The notes under the pieces are model-generated. The model did not search any database. It saw only the letters and a program-made list of their open reading frames with translations, and was not told the DNA's origin. A DNA stretch of 64,000 nt from positions 9,787,083 through 9,851,082 of the forward strand of contig NC_085876.1 of NCBI RefSeq assembly GCF_034702125.1. The letters run 5' to 3'. Each line of letters opens with the position of its first letter. The stretch's first letter is position 1. This DNA is from Engraulis encrasicolus (taxonomy: Eukaryota > Chordata > Actinopteri > Clupeiformes > Engraulidae). The position numbers and the translations under genes are program-made. Positions 11,762-35,000 of this stretch are shown here, in pieces.

Positions 11762-12541
11762 TCTGTCGTCCTTATCCGTAAACCGGGAGACCGGTTGACA
11801 TTTGAAAAAAGGCAAAGGAAAAGCGGTATTCACGTTAGGTCAATCATTGATGTCGCCTGTGTTGCCTCCACCTCGGTAGCTTGACGTTAAATCAGCGCTC
11901 CAAGCGGAGCCAATGCGCCCGTGGTTTCTTATAAAGGCGGTCATATGATGGAGTTTTCCGCGTGGTCTCAAGGGTAGCCGTGTTTCCCAGGAATACAGTA
12001 TTGTCCACTGAGTTGAAGTGTGGTCAATTTAACATGAAAGCAAGGTGTGATCAGTTTACTAAATTGTTTGTTAATTGGTTACAGTGCAGTGGACGAGGTG
12101 ATAACAGTAGCCTACAGTATGCAAGAGATAACACAAAGATGTAGTCAGAGTTTGATTTAGGCTACATTTTTTCTCAGACACAGTGGTCAAATCAGCACCC
12201 CTCAGTTAATAGGCCAAATTCTATTTGTGAGAATGAAGAGCCTCATTTTCGTGTGTTATAAATCATTCATGGTTTCCTTTTCATCTGGCAGACCGTTTCC
12301 ATTAAATCAAATAGCTCATCAGCCCACTGTTAACACGGAAAATTAAACTGGTCTGTCCTCATCTAGCTTGATATCAGCTCTGGGCGCGCCATCCTGTGGT
12401 TTTTAAAGCACACTGCAGCCAGCAGTTTGCAATTTGGAACAATACAATAATTGTATATGCATGAAGTTTTACTTTATGCTCTTTCATTTTGCAAAGTGCA
12501 ATCAAAATGACATGTCAACAGCTGCCAATCAGGTATATTAC

Positions 12542-12586
<45 letters not shown>

Positions 12587-14072
12587 TATCATTACAATAA
12601 TATAATTGCATTATTGTTAAAATGTAATAATTATTATTATCTGTAGGCCTAGACATGTCACATAGTTGTGACACTTCATAATTATCCATGAAAAATAGTC
12701 ATTTTAGCCTACATACAATTAAACGTAATAACATTTATTATTTGTGTAAACATCTCACATAGTTGTGCCACTTCTTAATTATCCATGGAAGATAGGCTGC
12801 CGAGATTAAAAAATAAGTCTGGCGATACTCCATTGGACTCGCCAAAGAAAACTGCTGAATAAATTAGTCACACACATGTGCAGAACAGATACAGTAGGGT
12901 CAGTGCGAATTTGGTACAGATGTTTTCCTGTTCTTATGAACATTGGCTTTTCGATTGTTAACTACTATTACAAACTGACAAAAAAGACTACCTGACAATG
13001 CATTACAATGTTGTCTTGACCTCTTTTTTGATCACTTCTTTACCTGACATTGTATTCATATTTTTACTTTTCTTGGGCTCTTTTCTTCAGCGTACTGTAT
13101 CAAAATGCAGAATTGAGTGTAAGTTAAGGTGTGGTATACATTAGTTTATACAATAGCGTAAGAGCTAAGGTATGCATGCAATGCACGTCTTATTTATATA
13201 CAGCAACAAACTTCTATTGTCCTTTAAATACATACAATATTTATTAGTTTATTATTAAGTGTTGTTGTTTCCCACCCACCTGACAAATCATGTCACAGTA
13301 TTTTTTTTATTGTTATTATTATTTGCTGTAACACCTAGAATGTGGAACACAAGAATGTAATATGGATCACATATGAACAAACAAATATTGCTTTCCTGAT
13401 ACCACCACGACATGGAACAATCACTACATCTGTCCAGTATGGGTCACATGGTGTTGGGCTGTGGCAAGGAAAATACCACAAAAATATACCTGAACTCGCA
13501 TTTATGTAGTCGGTCATCCACTCACACATCTTCCATTCAGTTCAGAACATCTTCAACAACACATAGATAAGGAATGTATTTTTAAGGAAATTACCTGCGT
13601 CAATATCATAGCACATATAATATAGACACTGCACCCCAGAGGAGATTGTTACAGTCACTGAGTGTTGTTACTATCACTGAGTGTACATGTACTGTACATA
13701 ATATGTTGATTGACACCATTGTTTTTAGTGATCGCAACAGTTCCCATAGGACAACAGACACATACAAAAAATAAAATAAAAAAATGAACATACAGTATTT
13801 GTTCCTTACATTTGAAGTGAGACTGATTGCAGTATGGCTTTGAGGTTGTGTACAGCTTCGCAAAATGTCACAAAAGCAGGGTGATGAAGCAGAGGGAAAG
13901 GAGACATCACGAGGACAAACAGGCAAGAGAAGTCACGAACAAAACATAACAAAACAAAACAAAAACAGAAACATACATTTTAAGGTGGTAAAAGTAAATA
14001 AATTAAAGCCTTGTTTTTGGAAATCTGATGGAGATGAAGCCTCACACCAAACATGAAGGTTTGGGTGAGGTG
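11762..14072. other. spire1 5' flank and atp6v1c1 3' flank
   Basis: Both neighbouring genes read leftwards, so this interval should hold the atp6v1c1 3' UTR (right side) and the spire1 promoter and 5' UTR (left side). An (AAT)n tract lies at 12542-12586. A minus-strand AATAAA (TTTATT at 13306-13311) could end the atp6v1c1 transcript about 770 nt after its stop codon, but other AT-rich signals nearby make this uncertain. No other exon is seen. Confidence 0.5.
12542..12586. repeat. (AAT)n microsatellite
   Basis: About 15 uninterrupted trinucleotide units. The poly-Asn and poly-Tyr frames over it are artefacts. Confidence 0.95.
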
Positions 14073-25071
<10,999 letters not shown>

Positions 25072-26487
25072 GGCTGGCTACTTGTTTTTTTTTCCTTTGG
25101 CCTAATCCACTGCAAGATGGCATTGAAGAAAAAAGGTAAACCTTCCTCCTCATTGATATGACACTGGACTAAGTTACTTCATAACAGGGTTGCTAGGAAT
25201 GAAAGACAGTAGGCCTACGCTCAACAAGGACTCAGGCATACGTACTTGCTTTCATTTGCCATAATCCTGCAAGATGACATTGAGTACCAAAGGTAAACCT
25301 TCTTCACACACAGTGCTGGCATGTTCATAATAAACTACTGTTGCCATATCACTGCTGTAACTTATAGAAATGAAAAGTGTCCATAATTACAGGATAGACC
25401 ATCTTGGTTTTACCATTTTCATTGTAAATACTTGTTCCATTTCCTCTTTTCACATGTCTAGAACGGGTCACGAGTCTCATCATCAGCCAAAGAACATGAC
25501 AGTCGTCGCTCGCGCACTAGCATTTGGTTGACCACGCAACACAAGCTTGGAAGTAATAGCCTAAACCACAGAATCATCTTCACATCAATTGTGGAATGAA
25601 ACAGACTCTTCATACAAGACTTGCTTCAATGCGTAAAGCTGAATAGCATTGCTGGCAGTCACGACTATAAAATACAGGTGAATAGATAAGACAGATAGCT
25701 TACCAAAATGGGGTGTTAAAACGTTTCACTCGTACACTTGGCTATGGAATGTACTGCGTACTGCAACAGTCAATACATAATGCTAAAATGATGACCAGAT
25801 TGTTGTTTCAGAGGGCCTTCAGAATCATCACAGAGTCAGCTGATCAGATGAATAATACTACGTCTGCGCAATGGAGATATGCGCAGTGCCTCTTGTTCGA
25901 CAACTGCGTGAGGCGCGCGCAACAAACACCAGAATAGAACCATTACTGCCACCCGCTGGACTATTATATTTTAGCAGAATATACTTCTCCATTTCTCAGG
26001 TGATCTCAGGTGCAATTAACAAAACGCGCACAACTTCACTTCAAATAGGTCACACACATTACGCGCCCATTGAAAAGTGTGTCTGATCGTGTTGTGAAGG
26101 CACTCTGACACAATTTGCCTTGACACTGCTTTACCTTGGTTAGGAGCACTGTACGCCATGCACTTGGCCATGCAGAAGACCATAAAAGACCACAGAAATG
26201 TTTTTTCTTCTCCTCCTTCTCCTCCATCTTCTTCTTCTAAACTTCATGTGTCTGTGGTAAATTAATCTGGACCGATTTTGATGGACATAAATCCAAGTAG
26301 GGTCGGATACAGTAGGCTACAGGTAGAGAGTAGAGAGTAGAGTATCATTTATGGATCCAAGGGGAAATTAAGATGTCAAGTACCATACACACATACATAA
26401 ATACAATACCCACGAGACATTACTACACACATACTTACACATGCATTAACCAAATATAGCTCACTCTTACATACATTTAGCCAAGGC

Positions 26488-26490
<3 letters not shown>

Positions 26491-26569
<79 letters not shown>

Positions 26570-26672
26570 TTCTCTCTCTCTCTTCTCCTACTGGCTGCCT
26601 GTGAGGAATTAGGCTGGTCATGAGAGTGGGATCTGTCTTGCTCCCTTGCTGTCTTTAGAAAACTACTGCATT

Positions 26673-26763
<91 letters not shown>
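26491..26763. repeat. (CT)n - core - (CA)n compound repeat
   Basis: (CT)n at 26491-26584, a roughly 92-bp core, then (CA)n at 26676-26763. The core is the inverted counterpart of 6755-6852, sharing words such as GAGAGTGGGATCTGTCTTGC and GGCTGCCTGTGAGGAATTA. Confidence 0.9.
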
Positions 26764-26764
<1 letters not shown>

Positions 26765-26879
26765 AAGGTCCGTGGGTCGGATTAATTGCTGCAGGCAAGG
26801 TATGGCTGCAGCCTAGGGACCCCCTATCTACAGTGGTGGGGTCGGGGAATCAATTTTGCAGAATAGATGCAATATTGTA

Positions 26880-27057
26880 GGCCCTGCCTTGGCCAACCGG
26901 TAGGGCACTCGCCTGCCATGCGGCTGACCCGGGTTCGATTCCAGGCCCGGGTCATTTGCCGACCCCTCCCTGTCTCTCTCCCAATTCGCTTCCTGTCCAC
27001 CTCTCACACTGTCCTATCAAATAAAAGTCGAAAAAGACATCCCCCCCCCAAAAAAAG
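26880..27057 (+). mobile_element. tRNA-derived SINE with intact TSD
   Basis: A perfect 14-bp duplication GATGCAATATTGTA (26866-26879 and 27058-27071) brackets 178 bp. The head GGCCAACCGGTAGGGCACTC contains an A-box-like segment and GGGTTCGATTCC is the B box. The body ends in AAAAGTCGAAAAAG and a C/A-rich tail. Confidence 0.85.
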
Positions 27058-27864
27058 GATGCAATATTGTAAATTTCATATGCTATATGGAGTAGAGTTT
27101 CTGATCTTGTTAATACATATGTCCCTGGTTGGCAGACACACTATCCTTAATTCCTAGTTCAGAATTATGACACCATCTGTGTATATTTGTCTCATAATTT
27201 GCTCTCCACTGGGGCCTGCTGCAGTGTAGCCTGTTGGGCCCTTGGCCATCTTAATCTGGCCCTGATTACAAGCTAAGCCTTATGGCTTCAGAGTTGTTTG
27301 CTTTTTGGGGGCAAATTCTCAGTTGCAACTTCACAGTGCTATTCCATGGAGTGAAAGTTGAAGAACTCTCTTTTCCACCATCTCATCTTTGGATGCCTGA
27401 AATTGTCCAGGTGCGTCTCTCATAACATTTTTTACCCACTTATTTCAATAACACATCTACCACATTTCTTCGGCTTCTCAATTATACTGAATTCAATTAA
27501 TCACAATAAATCACATCACTGCCTAAGTTTCTATTGTGCCTGCATGTTTTGACTAACAGTTTTCATTTTTTCTCACAATTTGACATTTTTGATAAGATTG
27601 TGGCTAAGCGCACAGTCCGACGATCATTTAACGGCTTCACTTACCCTTCTAACTTGAGGCCCTAAAGGCAGATGGTCTTTTCATACCATCTTTTCACAGC
27701 AAGTGCAATGTTTTAATCATGTTGAATATCTAATTCACAGTCCTGGTTAATGACAGGATAGGGTAACAAACTTTTCTTTGCTCTTTGGGTCAGGGCAATT
27801 TCAATTTTAACTGCTGCCCTACATCCGCCAGACACACACACACACCTCCAGCCTTCTCTCCCTC

Positions 27865-27875
27865 AGAGAGGGAGA

Positions 27876-27941
<66 letters not shown>
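27865..27941. repeat. (GA)n microsatellite
   Basis: A nearly pure GA tract with one GACA interruption. Confidence 0.95.
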
Positions 27942-27944
<3 letters not shown>

Positions 27945-28219
27945 TAATGAGCTTACATTAACATTATAAAACTGAACAGGCTACAGTTCGTTTCAATCAG
28001 TGTATAAAGTCTACATTGTTTTCAGATTTGTTTGTTGTTGTTGTTGACACCTGTCGTGCAAGTAGGCCATCAACATGGTCAAAGTTTGTTGTTTGCTTAT
28101 TTGGTTGTTTTTCATTGGTCTGCAGGGAATAACAGGAGCATTTCTCATAAATGATTCATAATGGCCTTAGCTCACAGCAACAAAATAAACAAATAAACAT
28201 ATAATAAACCCTGTATTTA

Positions 28220-28258
<39 letters not shown>

Positions 28259-28921
28259 TCTGCTTATTATAGGCTATTGTAATATTCTTATAGCCTAGAC
28301 CCTAGCTTATTTAAAAATCTCTGTCTGCCTTATAGGCCTATCCATGATATGGTTTATTTCCAAAAGCTATGTCAAATTTGGTGCCTGTCAAATTAGGTTA
28401 ACAAGGCAGGCTGTCCTTCCCAAATATAGCACAGCCTATGACAAACCGACTCTTCCTTGACACTATGAATTGAAATAAGAATGGCCGTATTTAATAGCCT
28501 ATGACATTGTTATTACCGGTAGGCTATTCTGCTCTGATTGTAATAGGGCTGTGTAAAATAGACCAATGTTACAAAGTAACATTACAGCAGCACCATCGCT
28601 GGTTGAGGAAAATAACAGCAGTGTGCACGGAAATACATATTTGGTAAACGTCAGGGCATCCTGTTGGAGCCACTGGGAGTGCGCGGCTTTACTGGAAGGT
28701 TACGCCTTCTCTACTCGTGGTGGACTAGCTCATTCTTCCTCAGACTCTGCTAGTGACAGCACGTCCGTACATTTCCAGCGTTCTTGGCAGCAAGCCTTAT
28801 GGCACAAACGGCCCTTTTTCTTTCTTATACCTGTGTCCCCACTACTCTTTAAAAATTCCGCCGAAAAAGAGAAGACGATTTTCCAAAACCTCTTGGCCGT
28901 TAATTCACGTAAGTAGCTGCT

Positions 28922-29029
28922 ATGTTGAACGAATCTCTTGTTCTGTTTCGTCCATCTGAGCGGAGGTTGCTGGAGGGAACGTATCTTACAACATGGCGGA
29001 AAGAATTACATGAGCTAGCGCAAGTGATT
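28922..29029 (+). other. azin1: Probable azin1 5' leader exon (3' part)
   Basis: The interval is open in the frame that continues into the upstream coding region at 30112. It ends at a GTAAGC donor (29030). The real transcription start is unknown. Two upstream start options are visible: an in-frame ATG at 28922 with moderate context, and an in-frame ATT at 29027-29029 directly before the donor, with G at -3 and, after splicing, G at +4. A separate short frame in another register starts at ATG 28993 in strong context (ACAACATGG) and stops at 29013 after six codons; the same ATGGCGG word could instead be a YY1-type promoter site. Confidence 0.5.
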
Positions 29030-30111
29030 GTAAGCGCTCAGGGTGCTAATAGACAGGCCGTGTTTTGCTCATGTAGCACGTCTAGAGCTAGACTGGAACT
29101 GTTGAATTGTTATTTTAAATTGGTTGTCTTGCACAGTATGTCTTGTACCACCGTAACGTACACAATTGGCTTCAAAACAAATGTGATGTTTGAGAAAGCA
29201 AGTTAAGCTAGCTAGCAACACAGCCTAGCTTGTGAATGGGCCTCCCAGTCGTTGGCAACACATTTCGATTGATTGAATGGGTCAAACTAGATAACTTGCT
29301 TTCAGTTTATAAGGGACAGCATTCTACTCGGTTAGATACTATTTTGGGAACATTGGTTTTGGTTTGGTATTTCAGCTGAACAACTTCTGTAAGGTACGAC
29401 CTGACCATAACAGTCGCTCATTCATCGTAACTAACTTATGAAGTGCATCAGACGTTAGCTGTTCGTGTAATGTTCTGTGAGTTAATTTTCTCTACCACCA
29501 AATGTTGCTGTCATGAGTCGAGTTTACTACGTTAATCAGTTTTTCCATAATAGTTAATGACGTCAGACGATAAAAAAACTACCCCCTGTTTTCGAGTTAA
29601 GTTGGACTTATCTTCTTAGCAAGTTACTCTGTTGCAGCCTTGTGTTGTGTTACCAAAGATTATTTTAATTCTTCATAATGGAACTGGTCTCTGGTGTTAC
29701 ATTGTGTTACACTTTGTCATTGTTTTCAAAAGGTTACCTCAAAGCAACGTGTTTTTGGTTGCCCCAGTTGCTTTTCACTGAATGACCAACAGCATGCCTG
29801 ACCATTAAACATTAAACTGCAGCTCACAGGAGTTACTTAACATATTGATTTGTGTCGCACTAAATTTGGATCAGACTGTCCCTTGGCTCAAAATGAGTCC
29901 AGCATGTGTGTATCCAAAGTTGTCAGTGTCAGTGAAGTTGATGTTCTGTGAAGGCAGCAACTGTCCCACATTGTATCCACTGTGTAGCAACCAACTGTGT
30001 GTCAAATTTGTCCTGAACGGAATCCCACATGTCTCCTTTGAAACATTTTTGTGACGTTTGGGGCTGAAGGAGTTGGTTAACATGTGTGTCTTGTCAACTT
30101 CTGCTTCCCAG

Positions 30112-30222
30112 GGCTCCATTCTCTCTGCACGAGTGTTTAAGCGCTACCCAGAAGGCCTAGGGGAGGTCCTCTACCGCGAACAGTTCGATTTCAACGCCGA
30201 GCCACCTTGGGATCCTAGCTGA
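30112..30222 (+). CDS. azin1: azin1 upstream conserved coding region ending Pro-Pro-Trp
   Basis: After an AG acceptor at 30110-30111, 36 codons run in frame to TGA at 30220-30222, followed at once by a second in-frame stop TAG. The peptide contains ILSARVFKRYPEGLGEV and finishes AEPPWDPS. From established work on vertebrate AZIN1 mRNA, a conserved upstream reading frame starts at a non-AUG codon (AUU) and polyamines, acting on eIF5A-dependent elongation, stall ribosomes at a Pro-Pro-Trp motif. Queued ribosomes then raise upstream initiation and lower main-frame translation. The PPW is visible here at 30202-30210. Joining to 29029 keeps the frame. The exon probably ends at a GTAGGT donor near 30256 and splices to 31938. 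Confidence 0.85.
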   Translation, partial: GSILSARVFKRYPEGLGEVLYREQFDFNAEPPWDPS

Positions 30223-31556
30223 TAGCGGGAGAGGACCATCTCCCGACTTGTCCATGTAGGTGGTCTTGTGCTCTTGTACTGTTATGTTTACCTCTTGAAA
30301 TGTTTACATTGATGGTATGTGGTTGGTACCTTTTTTTTGGTCAAAGCTATGTTCAATACTTAAAACAAGCATCCCATTATTAATAATTATGATGATGATC
30401 GAAAGCACTTGGCTAAATTTAAAAGCACAGCCAAAACATTTCTGCACAAAAATGTAAACATACGGTGTCTCAAGCAATGTAAATATAACTTTCGTAGGAT
30501 AGTAAGCTTAGTCGTCACAGACTGTATAGATCTAAAGCACACACATTTGTCTAGTAGTCAACAAACCAGTCTATGTACTCTTCCAAAAAAAAGCTCTCTA
30601 ATTAATCAATGAAGGTGGAAGCGAAAAGATGTGTACAAATTATTCGGTACAAATTATTCATTTTCGTCATCACAACAGGAGCAGTCTGTCAGGAGACTAC
30701 TGGTGCTTACTGATCACTGTCACTGTTCAACATGTTAAACCACTAGTTTGAAAACTTAGTGAGGCCATTAAGTAGTCTGGGGGGGTGTTTGCCTTATGTA
30801 ATTTTTAAACCAAGTCTCCGCCTTCAGCCCTCTGGAAGTAAAGCTTCCTCTTTATTTCCCCAGCTCAGGATGGAGTTGTTTTTGCCCTTTTCCCTACACA
30901 GCCTGCGCGCGACCCAGTGTAAGCCGGCGGCGTAGGGAGGGTAAGGGGGAACATTTTAACTGACGCGCCGTCAGTCTCAGATAAATAACAAGCAATAATG
31001 CCTGGCTAATTCCGTCAAATGCCCTCTTTGTGAGCCGCGTCGCCAGCGGGATTATTGCTGATGGGCTCCTAAATAAACAGCCGCACTCCGCAAGCGGCAC
31101 ACGCCGCTCCCCAAAGCCCCCGTGTTTTGACAGGGGCCACTGATGCCCTCAGGGTGGCCATCACAGTAGTCATGTGATATTGCACGCACACAGTCTTGCT
31201 GAAAACACACGCACACGCACACACACACACACACACGCACACACACACATTGAGTCTGACTCCCCCTGACTCGAGGCATTCTGTATGCAGACCCCGTCTG
31301 TTCTAAACTTCGCCCCAGAAGATGCCATGTTTGGGATTCTTGGACTGTTTTTCTTCCTCTGCTCGGTTAAGCGTCTGAAAAAGACAAATTGTGTTGTTGT
31401 TCAGGCCCGTGACGTGCAAAAGAATTTCCTTGTGAGACGGCATGAAATTGTAAGTGACGTCTTTGGAAAGACCCTTGTCGTAAATGTTGCTGTTTTATAG
31501 CTTTTGTGTCCGATTGAGTGCATTGGCATGAACTAGGGTATATGGAATGAATATGG

Positions 31557-31790
31557 GGAAGCTGTGGCCTGATGGTTAGGGAGATGGTCCTCCTAAGAGC
31601 AGAGAGTTTCAGGTTCGAATCCCACCCTTGCCTCTCCCTACACCTACACATCCATGGCTGAAGTTGAGCTCTTGAACAATGTGCCCAATCCCATATTGCT
31701 CCAGGGCCTGTAAACAATACTCTGTAAAATAATAACTTATTTTAAAAATAAACTCAGCTTAGTGTAATGTAATGTGTAATGTTGCATAAC
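31557..31790 (+). mobile_element. tRNA-derived SINE
   Basis: The head CTGTGGCCTGATGGTTAGGG and the B box GGTTCGAATCCC are followed by a body with CATCCATGGCTGAAGTTGAG and CCAGGGCCTGTA, and a tail ending in TAATG repeats. It lies in the azin1 leader intron. Confidence 0.75.
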
Positions 31791-32011
31791 TGTAGTAGTA
31801 CCCAGGCGGCCAGCAGATTAGTACCTGTGAACAAAACGGGAATGAAATGATAGTCACCTGTGATGTGATTTGATTAAGTTCAGTGACCCTAAATTGTAAT
31901 TCATGTTTGTTTGTTTTTTTTCTCTTCTCCTCTGCAGTTTGTTGCATTGTAGGACCCAGAAGGCTCGGTAAACTCCCTTTATGATCATTGGATTTGCGGA
32001 ATACGGTTGAG

Positions 32012-35000
32012 ATGAAAGGACTTACAGATGAACCCAACTACACCATTGAACTACTGGAGGCAGGAACGACCATTGAGGATGTCATTGACAACCACATTTA
32101 TGAGCAGGCTTTGGTGAGGGGACACCACACCACACCCATTCTCCCTCTCCCTCTCCCTCACATTCTCTCCTCTCTTCTCTCTCGCTTTTGCTCTTGCCCC
32201 CCACCACCACCACCCCCCCCTCTCTCTCACACACACAAACACAGATAGTTCCTAGAAGTACTACACCGTCAGATGTTTTAGTATCCAACTGGTCTGACCT
32301 GGCACACTCAATGTTCAACAAAACGTCTTATTCTATGTTAGATTGACACTCAGTTTGTTCACTGGCAGTGGTGGCACTTTACCTAGAAAAAATCAAACGT
32401 TCAGTGTGTTTTGCAGAAGATTCTTAGCAACATTGTGTTTGAGAAGAAGGGCTAATGAACACACCTCTAGTTCTGGTAGCTCTGCCCACAGACTGAAAGA
32501 CATACATTTGTATCGGATTGATGTGGATGGCCAACATCAGTGACTCTTCTCTTAGAAAGTGTTACTGATAACTCTTATAACTTGCCTTCATTCTTGTGTC
32601 CTTGTTGGTGATGCTGTTCGAGGGCTGTAACCAAAACTTTTTGAGAATATTGTCATGACCACCTCTGTACTCTTCTTGTGTGTGTCTGTGTGTAGGCTGA
32701 AAAGAATGCATTTGTTGTGGCCGACCTTGGGGCCGTGATGCGTCAGCACGTGCTGTGGCAGGGCGGCATGCCCCAAGTGCGGCCCTTCTACCCCGTACGC
32801 TGCAACAGCAGCCCGGCACTCATCGAGCTCCTGGCAGCGCTCGGCACGGGCTTCGTCTGCGCTAACAAGGTGACCAGCGCTGTCTCTTTATTATTATTGC
32901 GTATTTACATTCTACTGTTTTCTATATATGTTGTATTTTGAATCATGATGTGTGTGGCCTAGAAAAAATAATGTTTTGGTTCCGGTTGCCGACCGACCCT
33001 ATCATTTTTTGTGCGACCCAAAATTTTTTTGTTGAGTTTTTGGAATCCTCAAAAGAAATATCGATGTTGTGTGGACGGTTTTTCATATAGACAAGACACA
33101 ACACGTTTCTTAATTCCTATAACTCGCCATCTCTCACTTTCTACCTGCCTGCAAGTTACTGAATTTGCATCGCATGACTATCCACATAGGAGCAACACAC
33201 ACGCGCGCGCGCCATAAGGGCCGCCGGCTTGATATTAGAAAACCCCAAATGTCACTGCAGAGTTGCGCACCTACTCGGTCACGTTATATGCTAATTATTA
33301 TGCTACAACATGCTAATTGGTAGTCGTTGTAGCTCGTAAGTTTTAAACAACTTGCCTCATAGAGTTCTTGCAGACTAATAGCCTACGATGTAGGATAGTT
33401 TGGGAACCTGGCGAAAATGCCTGTCAAATAATAGCTTAATAGCCTTACCTCACCCGACACTGACACAGCCTGACCACCCGCCTCGAAATGCAACACACAG
33501 ACAACATGAGTATCCACGATTTTTGAATGTATTGATATTGTCTCGTCGTGTTAGAAAAGGGCTTCTGTTCGACGAGATGCATAACTCGTTATAGCAATAC
33601 TAAAGTAGCACTGTAACAATACCTTGTAAAATAAGTTAATATGAGAGAAGGGAAATGCTTTGCCCAAGTTTTCCTTCATTCTTCAATTTACCACAAGGCT
33701 TGGTTAACCAAGAAGTCCGTTGGCCTGCGCCCGTTATTTTCTCGCTCTCTCTCTCTGCTTGTCCCTCCACCATTGCACAGGAGCAGGGCGCCTGTCACTG
33801 TCTCACTCTCCGCACCTCCTCCAAATAATGAAATAGAAATGAACGATGATGTCGCCACAAATTGGCATACGACTGTTCGATGATGACCTAGGACTACTAC
33901 AGTTTCCTACAATAATGCTTTAATGGCAATGACGATGTTGCCCCTCAATCACCCTTCATTAAAACATTCATATCGCCTAGGTGTCTAAATCCTCGCGTAA
34001 AACAAAAAGTGAGTAAATAGAATGTTTGCAAGCCAGAACCTTCATCCCAATGAAAATATGGTCTACAACGGATGATGGAAAGGAATCAAAAAAAGTAAAC
34101 GGGACATAGGCCTACAGGAGTTAAAATAGCAGTGTCAGGCAACTGACAGCTGGACAAGTTTTGCCAGAAACGGTAGGCTATTACGCATCATATCCTCATT
34201 TCGGTGACGGTCAGTATAATTGGCTCATTAATGTTTATTATATTTAATTGTAACTTTAGCTGTAGGCCTCACTCCACTATCGTCCTTGGCATTGTTCAAA
34301 CAACGTTTATGACGAAATCTGGCGCATGTGGGGGTTGGGGGTGTCGGACATAAAAAAAAAAAATTGGGGAAAAAAAATTCGACCGACCCATGACCAAATC
34401 TGACAACCAACCGGAACCAAACTTTTATTTTTCTTAGGCCCAACCCATTTATCTATTAGATGGATACAAGTATGGTTTGTTAATAGAAATACTATGAGTG
34501 AGTGAGATGGTGTTTTTGTATTGTCTGCCCTAGCGTAGGTTATCAGATTGACTGAGTGACTTCTTCTTTTCTCACATTGACATTTTATTTGTTGAATGCA
34601 AAGAAATACTGTGTGTCAGTAAGTGTTGGCAGCCTTTGTTTTCCTGACAAGGATCTACGTATATCGCTTTTTTGTAGGATACTTATTTGCCTATGTGATT
34701 GAGGGGCAGTTACTCTTGGTGGCCTAATTTAGCCAGAATGCCCTGGGGTGGTATTGCAGGAAGTAGGTTACTGGGCTGTGGGAACTGTGGTTTGACAGGT
34801 GGCAGACCTATCAGTGGATGGATCTTGTTACTTAATTCTCAGAGTAAAGAAAGGTCATTAAAGTTATGAGTCCTCTATTCTCTATTAGGAAGTTGACCAT
34901 GACACTTTGATCCGGCTTATCTATTGGCTATTAAACCATTTACTTAGAATACTCCACATGTGGAAGTAGAATTAGTCTAGACTTTTGTGGTTTTATTGCC

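Larger units (their letters stand above)
25072..28921. other. Divergent intergenic region between atp6v1c1 and azin1
   Basis: It should hold both promoters and the 5' UTR exon of atp6v1c1, which I could not place. A CpG-containing stretch at 25860-25925 is one candidate. Contents are otherwise repeats: (CT)n at 26491-26584, a dispersed core at 26584-26676, (CA)n at 26676-26763, a SINE at 26880-27057, (GA)n at 27865-27941 and (ATT)n at 28219-28256. Confidence 0.6.

Noticed and set aside
28566..28916. 116-codon open frame just upstream of the azin1 leader
   Set aside because: No homology, no splice logic and a likely promoter position; not supported as coding.
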